A stretch of DNA of 64,000 nt from Gluconacetobacter aggeris (GCF_014174395.1 NZ_JABEQD010000005.1:186001-250000), one strand, 5' to 3'. Shown: positions 42,058-51,572, counted from the stretch's first letter. Numbers and translations are program-made. Notes: a model not told the origin generated them from the sequence alone.

Positions 42058-42477
42058 CTATGCTTCCGGCCTGAAGGCGTCGGCGATGTGGTGTACGGAC
42101 CCATCAGCGGTGACGAGCAGAACATCGAAGCGCATTTGTCCGCACACCCAGTCGGGATGTGCGGCGCACAGCGCCGTCGCCGCATTCGCCAGACGACGCA
42201 TCTGGTGACGGGTCAGGGATTCCGCTGCCTCGACATAGGAGGGGCGGCATTTGACCTCGCAGAATGCCAGCAGGTCGTCGCGCCGCGCGACAAGGTCGAT
42301 CTCGCCCCAACGCGTGCGGGCCCGATGGCCCAGGATCGTCCATCCACCCTGTTTCAGCCATGCCATGGCCGCCTGTTCGGCATGCAGCCCACGGGCGTGA
42401 GAAGCCGCCCCCCGCACCTGCCGCCGGGCGCGCAATCCGGCCGAGAGTTGATCCTTGTCCCATTCCGGCTGCACCAT
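42058..42477 (-). CDS. yraN: UPF0102 / YraN family nuclease-like protein
   Basis: This 139-residue protein has the YraN pattern: [37 protein letters not shown] followed by [12 protein letters not shown]. The EID...EVK arrangement is the PD-(D/E)XK nuclease core. The function of YraN is not established; it is often near rRNA methyltransferase rsmI and lipoprotein genes, which are not seen here. An AGGA before the ATG at 42477 favours it over the ATG at 42504. Confidence 0.88.
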   Translation of the reverse strand: MVQPEWDKDQLSAGLRARRQVRGAASHARGLHAEQAAMAWLKQGGWTILGHRARTRWGEIDLVARRDDLLAFCEVKCRPSYVEAAESLTRHQMRRLANAATALCAAHPDWVCGQMRFDVLLVTADGSVHHIADAFRPEA

Positions 42478-42575
42478 CGACCGTCCTGACCTTTCTCTCC
42501 GCATCGGTTCGAACAGTGCCCCGCTGCGCCCGCTTCGACAATGCCGCCGCCCATCATCCTGGATCGAGCTGACGC

Positions 42576-43994
42576 ATGCTGATCGTGTACTGGCAAACCA
42601 TGCTTCTGCTGGTGTTTCTGCTCCGTATTGCGGTTGCAGCCTTGGTGACGGGGCATGTGCTGCTGAACAAGAAGGACGTCGGCGCCGCGATCGGCTGGAT
42701 CGGCATCACCATCCTGATGCCGTTCACCGGCGGGACGCTTTACGCGATGTTCGGCATCAACCGGGTGCATCGCCGGGCACGCAAGCTGATCGGGCGGGCC
42801 TCCTGGCACAGCCGCACGCTCTCTTCACGCTGGAAGCGCGCCGAAGAGGGCAGCTTTGCTCCGCTGGCGCATATGGTCGGCAAGCTGACCGGCCGCCCGT
42901 TGATGGGCGGCAATCATGTCGAGATGCTGCATAACGGCGACGAGGTCTATCCGCAGATGCTGGCGGCGATCGAGGGTGCCACCAGCAGCGTGCTGCTCTG
43001 CTCCTATATCTTTCGCAGCGACGCGGCGGGCCAGCGGTTTTTGGCCGCACTGATCGGTGCCCATCGTCGCGGCATTGCGGTGCGGGTGCTGGTCGACGGG
43101 ATCGGCAGCGGCTATTTCCGCTGCCAGGTCGCATCCGCCCTGCGCCGGGCCGGGGTGCCGGTGGCCCGTTTCATGCACTCGATGCTGCCCTGGCGCATGC
43201 CTTTCATCAACATGCGCAACCACAAGAAGATCCTGGTGGTGGACGGCCATCTGGGCTTCATGGGCGGGCTGAATATCGGGGTGGAGAACCTGATGGCAAC
43301 CCACCCCCGCCATCCGGTGGCGGACACGCATTTCCGGCTGGAAGGCCCGATCGTCCATCAATTGACCGAAGCCTTCGCCCAGGACTGGTCCTTTGCCTGG
43401 GGCGAAGACCTGCCGCCGGCCTCGATCTTTCCCGAGATGACGCCAAAGGGCGAGACGCTGGCGCGGATCGTGACGGCGGGGCCGGATTCCGATCTGGAAA
43501 AGATCGAGTATACCATGCTCCAGGCCGTGACCCTGGCCCGGCAGTCGGTACGGCTGATGACGCCCTATTTCCTGCCCAGCGACCGCTTCCTGAGCGAACT
43601 GGCATTGGCGGCCCTGCGCGGGATCGAGGTCGATATCGTGGTGCCGCGACACAGTAATCACACGCTGATCGACTGGGCCCGTTCGGCCAACCTGCCGCGC
43701 TTTCTCGATTCCGGCTGTCGCGTCTGGCAGGCACGGCCGCCCTTCAACCATTCCAAGCTGATGGTGGTGGACCGGCACTGGACCTGCGTCGGCAGTTCCA
43801 ACCTGGACGTACGCAGCCTGCGCCTGAATTTCGAAATCAATCTGGAAGCCTATGACGATACGCTGGCGGCGCGGATCGACGATTTTATCGCCACCCACCG
43901 GCAGGACCGCCTGACCCATTACGATCTGGACCGCAGGTCGCTGCCGATCCGCCTGCGGGATTCGGCGGCGCGGCTGTTCCTGCCTTACCTGTAG
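42576..43994 (+). CDS. cls: Cardiolipin synthase
   Basis: Cls condenses two phosphatidylglycerols to cardiolipin in the inner membrane. The 472-residue protein has two N-terminal membrane helices (about residues 6-28 and 38-58). Two phospholipase-D HKD motifs follow: His216 in [19 protein letters not shown] and His392 in [19 protein letters not shown]. It ends with the usual Cls C-terminal segment ([13 protein letters not shown]). The product pathway links to pgpA in this window. Its last 10 bp overlap the convergent EEP gene. Confidence 0.95.
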   Translation: MLIVYWQTMLLLVFLLRIAVAALVTGHVLLNKKDVGAAIGWIGITILMPFTGGTLYAMFGINRVHRRARKLIGRASWHSRTLSSRWKRAEEGSFAPLAHMVGKLTGRPLMGGNHVEMLHNGDEVYPQMLAAIEGATSSVLLCSYIFRSDAAGQRFLAALIGAHRRGIAVRVLVDGIGSGYFRCQVASALRRAGVPVARFMHSMLPWRMPFINMRNHKKILVVDGHLGFMGGLNIGVENLMATHPRHPVADTHFRLEGPIVHQLTEAFAQDWSFAWGEDLPPASIFPEMTPKGETLARIVTAGPDSDLEKIEYTMLQAVTLARQSVRLMTPYFLPSDRFLSELALAALRGIEVDIVVPRHSNHTLIDWARSANLPRFLDSGCRVWQARPPFNHSKLMVVDRHWTCVGSSNLDVRSLRLNFEINLEAYDDTLAARIDDFIATHRQDRLTHYDLDRRSLPIRLRDSAARLFLPYL

Positions 43995-44686
43995 CCCGAT
44001 CGCTCCAGCCGCACCGCGATCGGCCGGTGGTCCGACGCGTAATGGTTCAGCACCCGTGCCTGGGTGCAGATCAGGCCCCGCACCAGACATCGGTCGATCC
44101 GGATCGGCACCATGTCGACCATCCGGTGGGTTGGCGCGCGCGGTCCCACGTCGCGGAAACTCGGCATCAGGGTCGGGCCAACCAGGTTGAAATCGCCCAG
44201 CACGGCGGCATGGGACGGCAGGATCTGGACCAGCCGGCGCAACTGGCGGCGATTCATGATCTGGCCGTGCGACAGATGGACATTCGCCACAGAGAAACCG
44301 AAGGCCGCGCATTCGATCACCTGTGCGACCCGGCGCACCAGCGGGCCGGAGGGCAGGGTGCAGGCCAGCGGGGGGCGCCGGAACGGGCCGGGGCTCCAGC
44401 AGGCGACGCCGTGAACGCGGCCGGGCAGGGGCGCGCGGGCGTAATAGCCGCCGATCAGATGGGGCAGGGCATCGAAATCCTCGGTCGTTTCCTGCATCAG
44501 CAGCAGGTCCGGCCGTTCCTCCTCGATCAGGTGGATGACGTCGCGCGGCGTGGCGCCGACGCGATGCAGCAGGTTCCAGCTGACGATCTTGCGTTCCGCC
44601 CCGATGACGGGCGCCGGCAGATGGGCCGGGCGCGGGCGCTGCCCCGGGCGCGGAGGCAGCAGCGGGGAAGGGTGGGTGATGGTCAT
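43985..44686 (-). CDS. Endonuclease/exonuclease/phosphatase (EEP) family protein
   Basis: The 233-residue protein shows the EEP fold signature residues in order: VSWNLLHR (Asn), LLLMQETTEDF (Glu, metal ligand), ANVHLSHG, VLGDFNLVGP (Asp/Asn) and the terminal SDHRPIAVRL (Asp-His pair). EEP enzymes hydrolyse DNA, RNA or phosphoesters; the substrate here is unknown. No signal peptide is seen, so it is likely cytoplasmic. Its ATG overlaps the stop of the upstream AI-2E-type permease gene; the much longer open frame beyond is a shadow. Confidence 0.85.
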   Translation of the reverse strand: MTITHPSPLLPPRPGQRPRPAHLPAPVIGAERKIVSWNLLHRVGATPRDVIHLIEEERPDLLLMQETTEDFDALPHLIGGYYARAPLPGRVHGVACWSPGPFRRPPLACTLPSGPLVRRVAQVIECAAFGFSVANVHLSHGQIMNRRQLRRLVQILPSHAAVLGDFNLVGPTLMPSFRDVGPRAPTHRMVDMVPIRIDRCLVRGLICTQARVLNHYASDHRPIAVRLERSGYR

Positions 44687-45753
44687 GATTCGATGAAAGT
44701 CTCCTCTATCCGGGCGGTTTTCCCCGTCCGGCCCGGCACGTTGGCAGCGAATTCGGCCGTCAGCGTGTAGCCCACGCCCAGTAGCACCGGGCCGAGGAAG
44801 ATCCCCAGTGCGCCGAAGGTCCACACCCCGCCCAATACGCCCAGGACCGTCAGCAGATAAGGCAGTTGCGCGCCGCGCGAGATGAACATCGGCCGGATGA
44901 CATGATCGGCCCCCGAGATGATGAAGGTCCCGAATGCCACCAGGCAGATCCCGCGCCAGAGATGATGCGTCAGCATCAGGGCCAGCGCACCTGGAATCCA
45001 GATCAGCGGCGCCCCGATCGGCAGCACCGCGACTCCGGCGGTAATCATGCCGAACAGCACCGGTTGCGGCAGGCCGGTCATGGCGAAACCCAGCCCTGTC
45101 AGCACGCCCTGGATGATCGCGGTGCCCAGGATACCATAGACCGTCCCGCGGATGGTCCGGCCGATGATGCCGATGATCCGGTCGGCATAGGCGCCGGCGA
45201 TGCGCCGGATGACGGCTGCGAAGGTCGCGCCCAGCGCATCGCCGCCCAGCCAGAAGAAGAAGGCGATGAACAGCGCCATGCCCAGATGGACCAGCCCGCT
45301 GGCAACCAGCATCAGGCCGCTCAGCATCGATTGCGCGATATTGCCGGCATAGGGCAGCAGCATGTGTTCGGCATGGCCCAGGTCGGTGGCCCATTGGGTC
45401 CATTTGTTCGCCAGGTCGGGGCCGACAAGGGGAATGCGCGACAGCCATGTGGGCGCGGGCAGGTGGAACGACGTCAGCGAGGCCGTCAGCCGCTCGAACG
45501 TGCCCGGCAGGTCCGCGATGCTGGAACTGACCACGATCACCAGCGGCACGGCGACGACCAGCGTCGTCAGCACCGTCATGATCACCGCACCCGCGACTGG
45601 CCCCATATTCCGGCGGATGCGGACATAGATCGGCCAGGTGGCGAAGGTCAGGATCGCCGCCCAGAGCAGGGCCGACATGAAGGGATAGAGGATGGCGCCG
45701 CACCCGAAGGCGACGCCGCCCAGCAACAACCCCATCATGATGCGCTCGGTCAT
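44683..45753 (-). CDS. AI-2E transporter (PerM/YdiK) family permease
   Basis: The 356-residue membrane protein has about eight hydrophobic segments. An N-terminal pair (about residues 8-25 and 28-45) is followed by one near 60-80, a soluble stretch, and then a cluster from 150 onward with FFFWLGGD and GLPQPVLFGMITAGVAVLPIGAPLIWIP, typical of this family. Members export varied substrates; the AI-2 label comes from one protein and should not be read as quorum sensing. The ATG at 45753 (MTERIMMGLLL) is chosen over an upstream one at 45813. Confidence 0.88.
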   Translation of the reverse strand: MTERIMMGLLLGGVAFGCGAILYPFMSALLWAAILTFATWPIYVRIRRNMGPVAGAVIMTVLTTLVVAVPLVIVVSSSIADLPGTFERLTASLTSFHLPAPTWLSRIPLVGPDLANKWTQWATDLGHAEHMLLPYAGNIAQSMLSGLMLVASGLVHLGMALFIAFFFWLGGDALGATFAAVIRRIAGAYADRIIGIIGRTIRGTVYGILGTAIIQGVLTGLGFAMTGLPQPVLFGMITAGVAVLPIGAPLIWIPGALALMLTHHLWRGICLVAFGTFIISGADHVIRPMFISRGAQLPYLLTVLGVLGGVWTFGALGIFLGPVLLGVGYTLTAEFAANVPGRTGKTARIEETFIES

Positions 45754-45939
45754 TGATTCCCGCCATGGCTTGCGACGCCGGAGCGCATCCGGCACCGCCT
45801 GATGATGTGGCACCGCATCGGGATGGTAAAGGGCTGCGCGGCAGCGATGGTTGATCGGAAGCGAAGCACTCCGCTAAGGACGATCTGTGCTTCGGATACC
45901 CCGCCGCTTCGTCTGGGCCCGGAACAGCACCGAACCGTG

Positions 45940-46827
45940 ATGGGGCCCCTATTGATGCATGCGTCCATTCATCCCCTGATCTCGCCCGCCCGGCTGCTCG
46001 AGATCTTCTCCGCACCGGACCTCGTCCTGCTCGACGCCACGATGGCCCTGCCGGGTGAGACGTTCGATCCGGCGCGGCGTTTCGTCGAAGCCCGGCTGCC
46101 GGGGGCCCGCCGTTTCGATATCGAGCAGTTTTCCGACCCCGAAACCGTCCTGCCGCACATGATCCCGACCCAGGCGCGCTTCGCGGCGCTGGCGGGCGCG
46201 CTGGGCCTGTCCGACGCGGCGCATGTGGTCTTCTACGACCAGGGCAATGCGGCATCGGCGGCGCGGGGCTGGTGGCTGGCCGGGCTGTTCGGGCTGGAGC
46301 GCGTCCAGGTGCTGGATGGCGGCCTGCCGGCATGGCAGCGCGCCGGTGGCGCGGTCGAGAGCGGCCCGCCGCCGGCCGTGGCGGCGGCCACTTTCCGCCC
46401 GGCGCCCCGCTTTGTGCGGGTCGCCGGGCTGGGTGACATGCGTGACCATGTGAGGCGCGGGGACCGGCTGATTCTCGATGCCCGCGCCCACGGGCGCTTC
46501 ACGGGTGAGGTGGCCGAACCCCGTCCGGGTCTGGCGTCCGGCCATATGCCCGGTGCGCACAACCTGCCGTTCGGCAGGCTGCTGGACGATAACCGTGCCT
46601 TCCTGCCGCCCGAGATCCTGCATGCGCGTTTTGCCGAGGCGGGCGTGACCGAAGACCGGCGCGTCATCACCACCTGCGGGTCCGGCGTGACGGCGGCGGT
46701 ACTGTCGCTGGGGCTGGCGATCTGCGGCCGCGCGGGCGATGCGCTGTATGACGGCTCCTGGGCCGAATGGGGATCGACGCCCGGCGCGCCGGTGGAAACC
46801 GGGCCGGGTCGGGGTGCCGTTTCGTGA
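45940..46827 (+). CDS. sseA: 3-mercaptopyruvate sulfurtransferase
   Basis: SseA moves sulfur from 3-mercaptopyruvate to thiol acceptors. The 295-residue protein has two rhodanese domains: an inactive N-terminal one (LVLLDATMALPG, VVFYDQGNAASAARGWW) and a C-terminal catalytic one. The C-terminal domain contains LILDARAHGRFTG, GHMPGAHNLPF and the active loop CGSGVTA (Cys246), which is the mercaptopyruvate rather than thiosulfate type. The start could also be the ATG at 45955. Its TGA overlaps the GTG of the next gene. Confidence 0.93.
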   Translation: MGPLLMHASIHPLISPARLLEIFSAPDLVLLDATMALPGETFDPARRFVEARLPGARRFDIEQFSDPETVLPHMIPTQARFAALAGALGLSDAAHVVFYDQGNAASAARGWWLAGLFGLERVQVLDGGLPAWQRAGGAVESGPPPAVAAATFRPAPRFVRVAGLGDMRDHVRRGDRLILDARAHGRFTGEVAEPRPGLASGHMPGAHNLPFGRLLDDNRAFLPPEILHARFAEAGVTEDRRVITTCGSGVTAAVLSLGLAICGRAGDALYDGSWAEWGSTPGAPVETGPGRGAVS

Positions 46828-48065
46828 CCGATCGCGCAACCCTGCATCAGGCCGTGTCGCGCGGCTGGCGCGAGATGGGAACCCTGCTGGTCCATCTGGC
46901 CCGCGACCTGCCGCCCGATGCGCGCGGCACCCTGGTCAACCAGCCGCCGACGCGCGGTTCGACCGTGCTGTTTCCGACCGTTGCGGACATGAACCGCAAC
47001 GGCGCCAGGCGCTATGATCACGAACTGATCTATGGCGCCATGGGGACGCCGATCCAGCACGAACTCGAAGCCGCGATCGCCGCCATAGAGGGCGCGCGCC
47101 ATGCCCAGATCGTGTCCTCGGGCCTGGCTGCCTGTACCACGCCGCTGCTGGCTTTCCTGGGCAAGAACGGCCATTGCCTGATTCCGGACTCGGTCTATGG
47201 CCCTACAAGGCGCTTCGCCAATACGATACTGCGCCGCTTCGGGGTCGAGACCACCTATTATCCGCCGTTGACCGATGCCGAAGGGTTGCGGGCGATGATG
47301 CGGCCCAACACCCAGGTCGTGGTCGCCGAAAGCCCCGGCAGCCATACGTTCGAGGTCCAGGATATCCGCATGATCGCCGACATCGCGCATGAGCACGGCG
47401 CGCGGCTGATGCTGGACAATACCTGGGGTGTCGGCATCTTCCGTCCGTTCGACCATGGGGTCGATATTTCGGTGCAGGCACTGACCAAATATCCCGCAGG
47501 CCATTCCGACAGCATCATCGGCGCGGTGTCGGTTGCGGACGAGCAGGACTGGCATGTGCTGCGCGATACCTGCATCCAGCTCGGCCAGGTGGCCGGCCCG
47601 GACGATTGCTGGCTGACCCTGCGTGGCCTGCGCACGATGGGGGCGCGGCTGGAGCGGCAGTCGCGCAGCGCGATCGACGTGGCGCTGTGGCTGGCGGCTC
47701 GGCCGGAAGTCGCGCATGTGCTGCATCCGGCCCTGCCGTCCTGCCCCGGACACGAAATATGGCGGCGCGATTTCAGTGGTGCTTCCGCCCTGTTCGGGGT
47801 GGTGTTCCGGCCGGACTACAGCCTGGAGGCGATGGTTGCCATGATCGACTCCCTGACCCTGTTCGGCATCGGAGCCTCATGGGGCGGATATGAAAGCCTG
47901 GTCCTGCCCACGACCGGCGGCATCGTCCGCACCTGCGCGGCGGACGCGCCGGATTGCGGCCCCGCCTGCCGCCTGCATATCGGCCTGGAGAATCCCGAGG
48001 ATCTGATTGCCGACCTGTCGGCGGGGCTCGAAGTACTGACAGGCGCTGCATCCTACAGCGACTGA
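46824..48065 (+). CDS. metC: Cystathionine beta-lyase-like PLP enzyme
   Basis: This 413-residue Cys/Met-metabolism PLP enzyme shows RGSTVLFPTVADM, RYDHELIYGAMGTPIQHELEAAIAAIEG, LMLDNTWGVGIF and the PLP-lysine motif ALTKYPAGHSD (Lys222), then GASWGGYESL. The last two fit MetC-type cystathionine beta-lyases, which make homocysteine, pyruvate and ammonia. Closely related lyases or cysteine desulfhydrases cannot be excluded. Translation starts with GTG inside the sseA stop (GTGA), so both sulfur enzymes are coupled. Confidence 0.9.
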   Translation: MTDRATLHQAVSRGWREMGTLLVHLARDLPPDARGTLVNQPPTRGSTVLFPTVADMNRNGARRYDHELIYGAMGTPIQHELEAAIAAIEGARHAQIVSSGLAACTTPLLAFLGKNGHCLIPDSVYGPTRRFANTILRRFGVETTYYPPLTDAEGLRAMMRPNTQVVVAESPGSHTFEVQDIRMIADIAHEHGARLMLDNTWGVGIFRPFDHGVDISVQALTKYPAGHSDSIIGAVSVADEQDWHVLRDTCIQLGQVAGPDDCWLTLRGLRTMGARLERQSRSAIDVALWLAARPEVAHVLHPALPSCPGHEIWRRDFSGASALFGVVFRPDYSLEAMVAMIDSLTLFGIGASWGGYESLVLPTTGGIVRTCAADAPDCGPACRLHIGLENPEDLIADLSAGLEVLTGAASYSD

Positions 48066-48193
48066 CCACGCCGGCCCCGTTTCCGTTCTGTCCCTGCGAT
48101 GATACGCAGGCATGACGGGCGGGTGCTTCAACCCGGCAGGCAACAGACGCGCCATCGCCGCCTCGCGCGGCGGTCGCCGATCGGAAACGTGAC

Positions 48194-48979
48194 ATGGTGG
48201 ATGGCGATTTTATCGCGCGGCGCATTCTTCTGACCAATGATGACGGCATCGATGCGCCGGGGCTGGCCGCGTTGGTGGAGATCGCCGCCACGCTGGCGCC
48301 CGAAATCTGGGTGGTGGCGCCCGAGCAGGACCAGAGCGGGACCTCGCACGCGCTCAGCCTGCATGACCCGCTGCGGGTCGTGCAGCGGGGAGAACGGCGC
48401 TATGGCGTCACCGGCACGCCGGGCGACTGCGTGGTGATGGGTGTGAGCCACCTGATGGCCGACCAGCCGCCCGACCTGATCCTGTCAGGCGTCAATCGTG
48501 GTGCCAATCTGGGCATGGAGACGGTGTTTTCGGGAACCGTCGGGGCGGCGATGACCGGATTGCTGCTGGGCATCCCCTCGATCGCGCTGAGCCAGCTTTT
48601 TACCCGCGACCAGCCGGTGCGGTGGGAGACGGCGCGGGCGCTGGCGCCTGCCGTCATCCGCGCCATGTCCCGGCTCGACTGGGCGCGCGACGCCTGCCTG
48701 AACATCAACTTCCCCGATTGCCCGCCCGAACAGGCAGGCGGTCCGGTGCTGACCAGCCAGGGGGCAGGATTACTGGGCGGCGCCGCCATCACGGCGCGCA
48801 CCGATCCGCGCAATGGCGCCTATCACTGGCTGAGCCTGACCCGGTCGTCCACCACTGACGACGAGGGGACCGAAACGGAAGCGGTCCTGTCCGGAAAGGT
48901 GTCGGTCACGCCACTGCGCTTCGAGCGCACCGATCAGGGCGTGCTGGAGCGGATGCGCGCCGTACAGGCCCGATCGTGA
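48194..48979 (+). CDS. surE: 5'-nucleotidase SurE
   Basis: SurE is a metal-dependent nucleoside monophosphate phosphatase linked to stationary-phase survival. The 261-residue protein contains RILLTNDDGIDAPGLAAL (metal-binding Asp pair), VVAPEQDQSGTSHALS, GTPGDCVVMG, LILSGVNRGANLGMETVFSGTVGAA and LNINFPD. The ATG at 48194 gives six residues before the first strand. In many relatives it is followed by pcm; here a terminator follows instead. Confidence 0.95.
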   Translation: MVDGDFIARRILLTNDDGIDAPGLAALVEIAATLAPEIWVVAPEQDQSGTSHALSLHDPLRVVQRGERRYGVTGTPGDCVVMGVSHLMADQPPDLILSGVNRGANLGMETVFSGTVGAAMTGLLLGIPSIALSQLFTRDQPVRWETARALAPAVIRAMSRLDWARDACLNINFPDCPPEQAGGPVLTSQGAGLLGGAAITARTDPRNGAYHWLSLTRSSTTDDEGTETEAVLSGKVSVTPLRFERTDQGVLERMRAVQARS

Positions 48980-49051
48980 TCGGAATTTCCCATTATATGA
49001 TTTAAAAATAAAGCGTTACAATATTTTCCTGCGCTGAGGTGCATCAGGATC

Positions 49052-49074
49052 AGCCGGCTTGTCCGGCTTTTTTT
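49052..49074 (+). terminator. Intrinsic terminator after surE
   Basis: AGCCGG and CCGGCT form a six-base stem around a five-base loop, followed by a run of T residues (TTTTTTT). It lies about 73 bases after the surE stop in an AT-rich gap that also contains the putative promoter of the PadR operon. Confidence 0.8.
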
Positions 49075-49187
49075 GCGTCCAATTTCTGCGCCACCGCAAA
49101 AAACTATTGCAAGGAACCACCCAATAATGGCTACCTTGCATAAGAAGGTTCCGTGCAGTGCAGAGCCCATTCAAGGATCGAGACGTC

Positions 49188-49523
49188 GTGGACAGCAATC
49201 TCGTCCAATTCAAGAAAGGGGTGCTGGAACTCTGTGTTCTCGCACTCCTCGCGCGGTCGGACTCCTACGGCTACGACATCGCCAGCCGTCTGTCCGCCGC
49301 CATCGATATGGGTGAGGGAACGATCTACCCCCTGATGCGCCGGATGCAGAAGGACGGGTTGGTCTCCACCTATCTGGTCGAATCATCGTCCGGCCCCCCG
49401 CGAAAATATTATCGCCTGACCGAAGGCGGCCGAAACAACCTCAATGCCCAGAAAGCGGCCTGGACCGACTTCACGCGCGCCGTCGCCGCCATTCTGGAAC
49501 TCGATCTGGAGAAGACATCATGA
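49188..49523 (+). CDS. PadR-family transcriptional regulator
   Basis: The 111-residue protein has the PadR winged-helix: VQFKKGVLELCVLALLARSDSYGYDIASRLSAAIDMGEGTIYPLMRRMQKDGLV, followed by the wing (SSSGPPRKYYRLTEGGR) and a C-terminal helix for dimerisation. I favour the GTG at 49188, preceded by AAGGA; a GTG at 49158 would add ten residues. Its stop overlaps the DUF1700 gene by ATGA. PadR plus DUF1700 plus DUF2807 is a recurrent set in bacteria, so it likely controls this operon itself. Confidence 0.9.
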   Translation: MDSNLVQFKKGVLELCVLALLARSDSYGYDIASRLSAAIDMGEGTIYPLMRRMQKDGLVSTYLVESSSGPPRKYYRLTEGGRNNLNAQKAAWTDFTRAVAAILELDLEKTS

Positions 49524-50104
49524 ATGAGCGGGATTCGTTTCTCCGGAGGCTGAGGAGTGGCCTGTGGGGGCTGCCGCGGCCGGCCATCGACGACATCATC
49601 GCCGATTACGAGGGGCATTTCGATGCCGGGCGTGCGGCCGGGCGCAGTGATGCCGATGTCGCCACGGCCTTGGGCGACCCATCGCGTCTGGCCCGCGAAC
49701 TCCGCGCCGAAGCCGGCCTGCGCCGGTGGGAGGACGAGCGGAGCCTTGCCTCGGCCCTGGGCGTGATCGTGGGCGTGATCGGCCTGGCGGCACTGGACCT
49801 GTTCGTGATCCTGCCGGTCCTGGTCGGCATCGTGACCACTTTGTTCGCCTTCCTGCTCGTCGGGCTGGTGGCATGCCTGGGCGGGGGCTTCGCGCTGCCG
49901 TTCGCGCTGGTCACGAACTTCCCTGGCTTCATGGGCGACCGGTTGCAGGCCGCGTTGCTGAGCCTGGGCGTGCTGGGTGGCGGGGCCTCGCTGACGGCGT
50001 TCTGCATCCTGTTCACGATCGGGCTGGTCAATCTGCTGGTCCGTTACGGGCGGGCCCATTACCGGCTGATCACCGCGGGATCGAACAGCCGGTTGCGCGA
50101 CTGA
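49520..50104 (+). CDS. DUF1700 family membrane protein
   Basis: The 194-residue protein begins with a soluble helical module (MNERDSFLRRLRSGLWGLPRPAIDDIIADYEGHF...GRSDADVATALGDPSRLARELRAEA, the DUF1700/HAAS pattern). Three hydrophobic segments follow (about residues 78-108, 110-135 and 140-172). The soluble part often partners PadR-type regulators, so the protein may sense membrane conditions and modulate the regulator; that is inference. It is translationally coupled to padR. Confidence 0.85.
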   Translation: MNERDSFLRRLRSGLWGLPRPAIDDIIADYEGHFDAGRAAGRSDADVATALGDPSRLARELRAEAGLRRWEDERSLASALGVIVGVIGLAALDLFVILPVLVGIVTTLFAFLLVGLVACLGGGFALPFALVTNFPGFMGDRLQAALLSLGVLGGGASLTAFCILFTIGLVNLLVRYGRAHYRLITAGSNSRLRD

Positions 50105-50180
50105 TCACGGATTTCGACTAAAAAATATTTTATATCAGTAAGTTAGACACGATTGCGCCCGGTCGGGCGAGGAGATTCCA

Positions 50181-50960
50181 ATGATACGTGGACTCATTCT
50201 GGTGGCGGTGGGGGGCGCGGCCCTGTCCATGGCCTGTTTCGGGGTTGCGGCGGTACGCGGCCCGACCAACTGGCATTTTTCCGCCATGGACCTGCTGGAT
50301 GATGACGACGATGCACCGGCGGCGCAGGCGGCCTCGCACAAGCTCGACTGGAAGGGCGGCGAGGCGCTGACCTTCGAACTCCCGGCCAGCATCGTCTATA
50401 CGCAAGGACCCGCCCCCGGCATCACCGTCAGCGGGGCAAGCGATATCGTCGACCGGGTGACGCTGAACGGCGACGTGCTCGCCCTGGACCATGTCTCGCA
50501 CCATCACTGGCACAATGGCCATCTGCGGATCGTCGTCACCGCGCCGGCCCTCAAGACGCTGACCCTGCGCTCCGCCGGATCGCTGACGCTGAACGACGTG
50601 GCGGTGGACCGCCTATCCCTGACCGTGGAGGGGGCTGGCAGCGTGACCGGGCACGGCAAGGCGGACATGGTGACGCTGAGGGTTGCGGGTGCGGCGCAGG
50701 CCGACCTGTCGGACATGGTGGTGCGCGATGCGGATGTCGGGATCTCCGGCGCCGGGCATGTCAGCATCGGGCCGAGCGGGCACGCTTCCGTCCGCCTCAG
50801 CGGCGTCGGGGCCGTGGAACTGACCCGCAAGCCGGCATCCCTGACGAAGGAGATCAGCGGCATCGGCTCCATAACGGTCGATGACGGCAATCATGACGAT
50901 CACGGCAGCGACCGTGACAAGCCGGAAGTGAAGACAAAAGAGGGCGACGTTCAGCTCTGA
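50181..50960 (+). CDS. DUF2807 (GIN-domain) exported protein
   Basis: The 259-residue product has an N-terminal signal or anchor segment (residues 1-25) followed by an acidic patch (LLDDDDDAP). A beta-rich DUF2807 domain (about 55-240) has repeated short strands: TLRSAGSLTLNDVAVDRLSLTVEGAGSVTGHG, SGAGHVSIG, SGVGAVEL and SGIGSITV. The tail is charged (NHDDHGSDRDKPEVKTKEGD). The domain is a right-handed beta-helix-like adhesin head of unknown role. A GAGGAG ribosome site and AT-rich spacer (76 bp) separate it from DUF1700, so it may have its own promoter. Confidence 0.85.
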   Translation: MIRGLILVAVGGAALSMACFGVAAVRGPTNWHFSAMDLLDDDDDAPAAQAASHKLDWKGGEALTFELPASIVYTQGPAPGITVSGASDIVDRVTLNGDVLALDHVSHHHWHNGHLRIVVTAPALKTLTLRSAGSLTLNDVAVDRLSLTVEGAGSVTGHGKADMVTLRVAGAAQADLSDMVVRDADVGISGAGHVSIGPSGHASVRLSGVGAVELTRKPASLTKEISGIGSITVDDGNHDDHGSDRDKPEVKTKEGDVQL

Positions 50961-50972
50961 CCAGGGCAATAC

Positions 50973-50996
50973 GGGGGAGGGTGGTAATCCTTCCCC
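50973..50996. terminator. Weak hairpin between DUF2807 and psiE-like genes
   Basis: GGGGGAGG and CCTTCCCC can pair (one G-T) around an eight-base loop, in the 49-bp gap between the two convergent genes. No T-tract is present. Confidence 0.45.
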
Positions 50997-51009
50997 AACA
51001 TGTCGTGGC

Positions 51010-51486
51010 TCAGGGCTCGTGTAACTGCGGTTCCACTTCGTTCGGTGTGACGGATTTCGAACGTACCAGCCAGTAGACGCCCCCCAGGGCCAGCACGGCC
51101 GCCGACAGCGCCAGCATTTCCATGACGTTCACGCCGCTGAGGTCGAGAACGATGAATTTACGAACGGTCGCCATCATGCCGATCAACAGCACCGACCGCA
51201 TGCGGATCAGGCTGTGTGACGGCGCCTGAGGCATAACCAGAATGGAGTGCTTGAATTCCAGCGCGATCAGGACGGTAAAAAACAGGCCGAAAATGCCCTG
51301 GAGGACAGACGGGTCGGTCGGCTGCAAGCCGGTGGTGAGCAGCAGGTGGATGACGGCCACCACCACATGCAGCAGGCCGACGCAGGCGACCGCCGCGATG
51401 CAGAGGGTCAGGACCAGCATCGCGATTTCCTCGAACAGGTCGAAGAGCGTGCCGACCCTGATGAAACCCGGTATGCGCTCGATCAT
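51010..51486 (-). CDS. PsiE-family (phosphate-starvation-inducible) membrane protein
   Basis: This 158-residue protein has four membrane segments (about residues 18-50, 62-80, 100-118 and 122-142). PsiE-type features include LQGIFGLFFTVLIALEFKHSI, then RSVLLIGMMATVRKFIVLDL. PsiE is induced by phosphate limitation in E. coli; its function is unknown. It lies 86 bp downstream of the porin-like gene on the same strand, so the two may be cotranscribed. I see no clear Pho box by eye. Confidence 0.85.
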   Translation of the reverse strand: MIERIPGFIRVGTLFDLFEEIAMLVLTLCIAAVACVGLLHVVVAVIHLLLTTGLQPTDPSVLQGIFGLFFTVLIALEFKHSILVMPQAPSHSLIRMRSVLLIGMMATVRKFIVLDLSGVNVMEMLALSAAVLALGGVYWLVRSKSVTPNEVEPQLHEP

Positions 51487-51572
51487 GAAGACTCCCTTTA
51501 CCGTGGCCGCGAAGACGGAACCGCGACCGACCCGACTTTAATTGCGCCTATATAGCAAATTTCCGTGATGGG

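Noticed and set aside
44683-45753. Quorum-sensing AI-2 export system
   Set aside because: The family name is historical; no luxS, lsr or other AI-2 gene is seen, so only a general permease call is justified.
43985-46333. A 782-codon minus-strand frame covering the EEP, AI-2E and sseA regions
   Set aside because: Only the last 233 codons (EEP domain) are real. The upstream part is a shadow of two other genes with full motifs.
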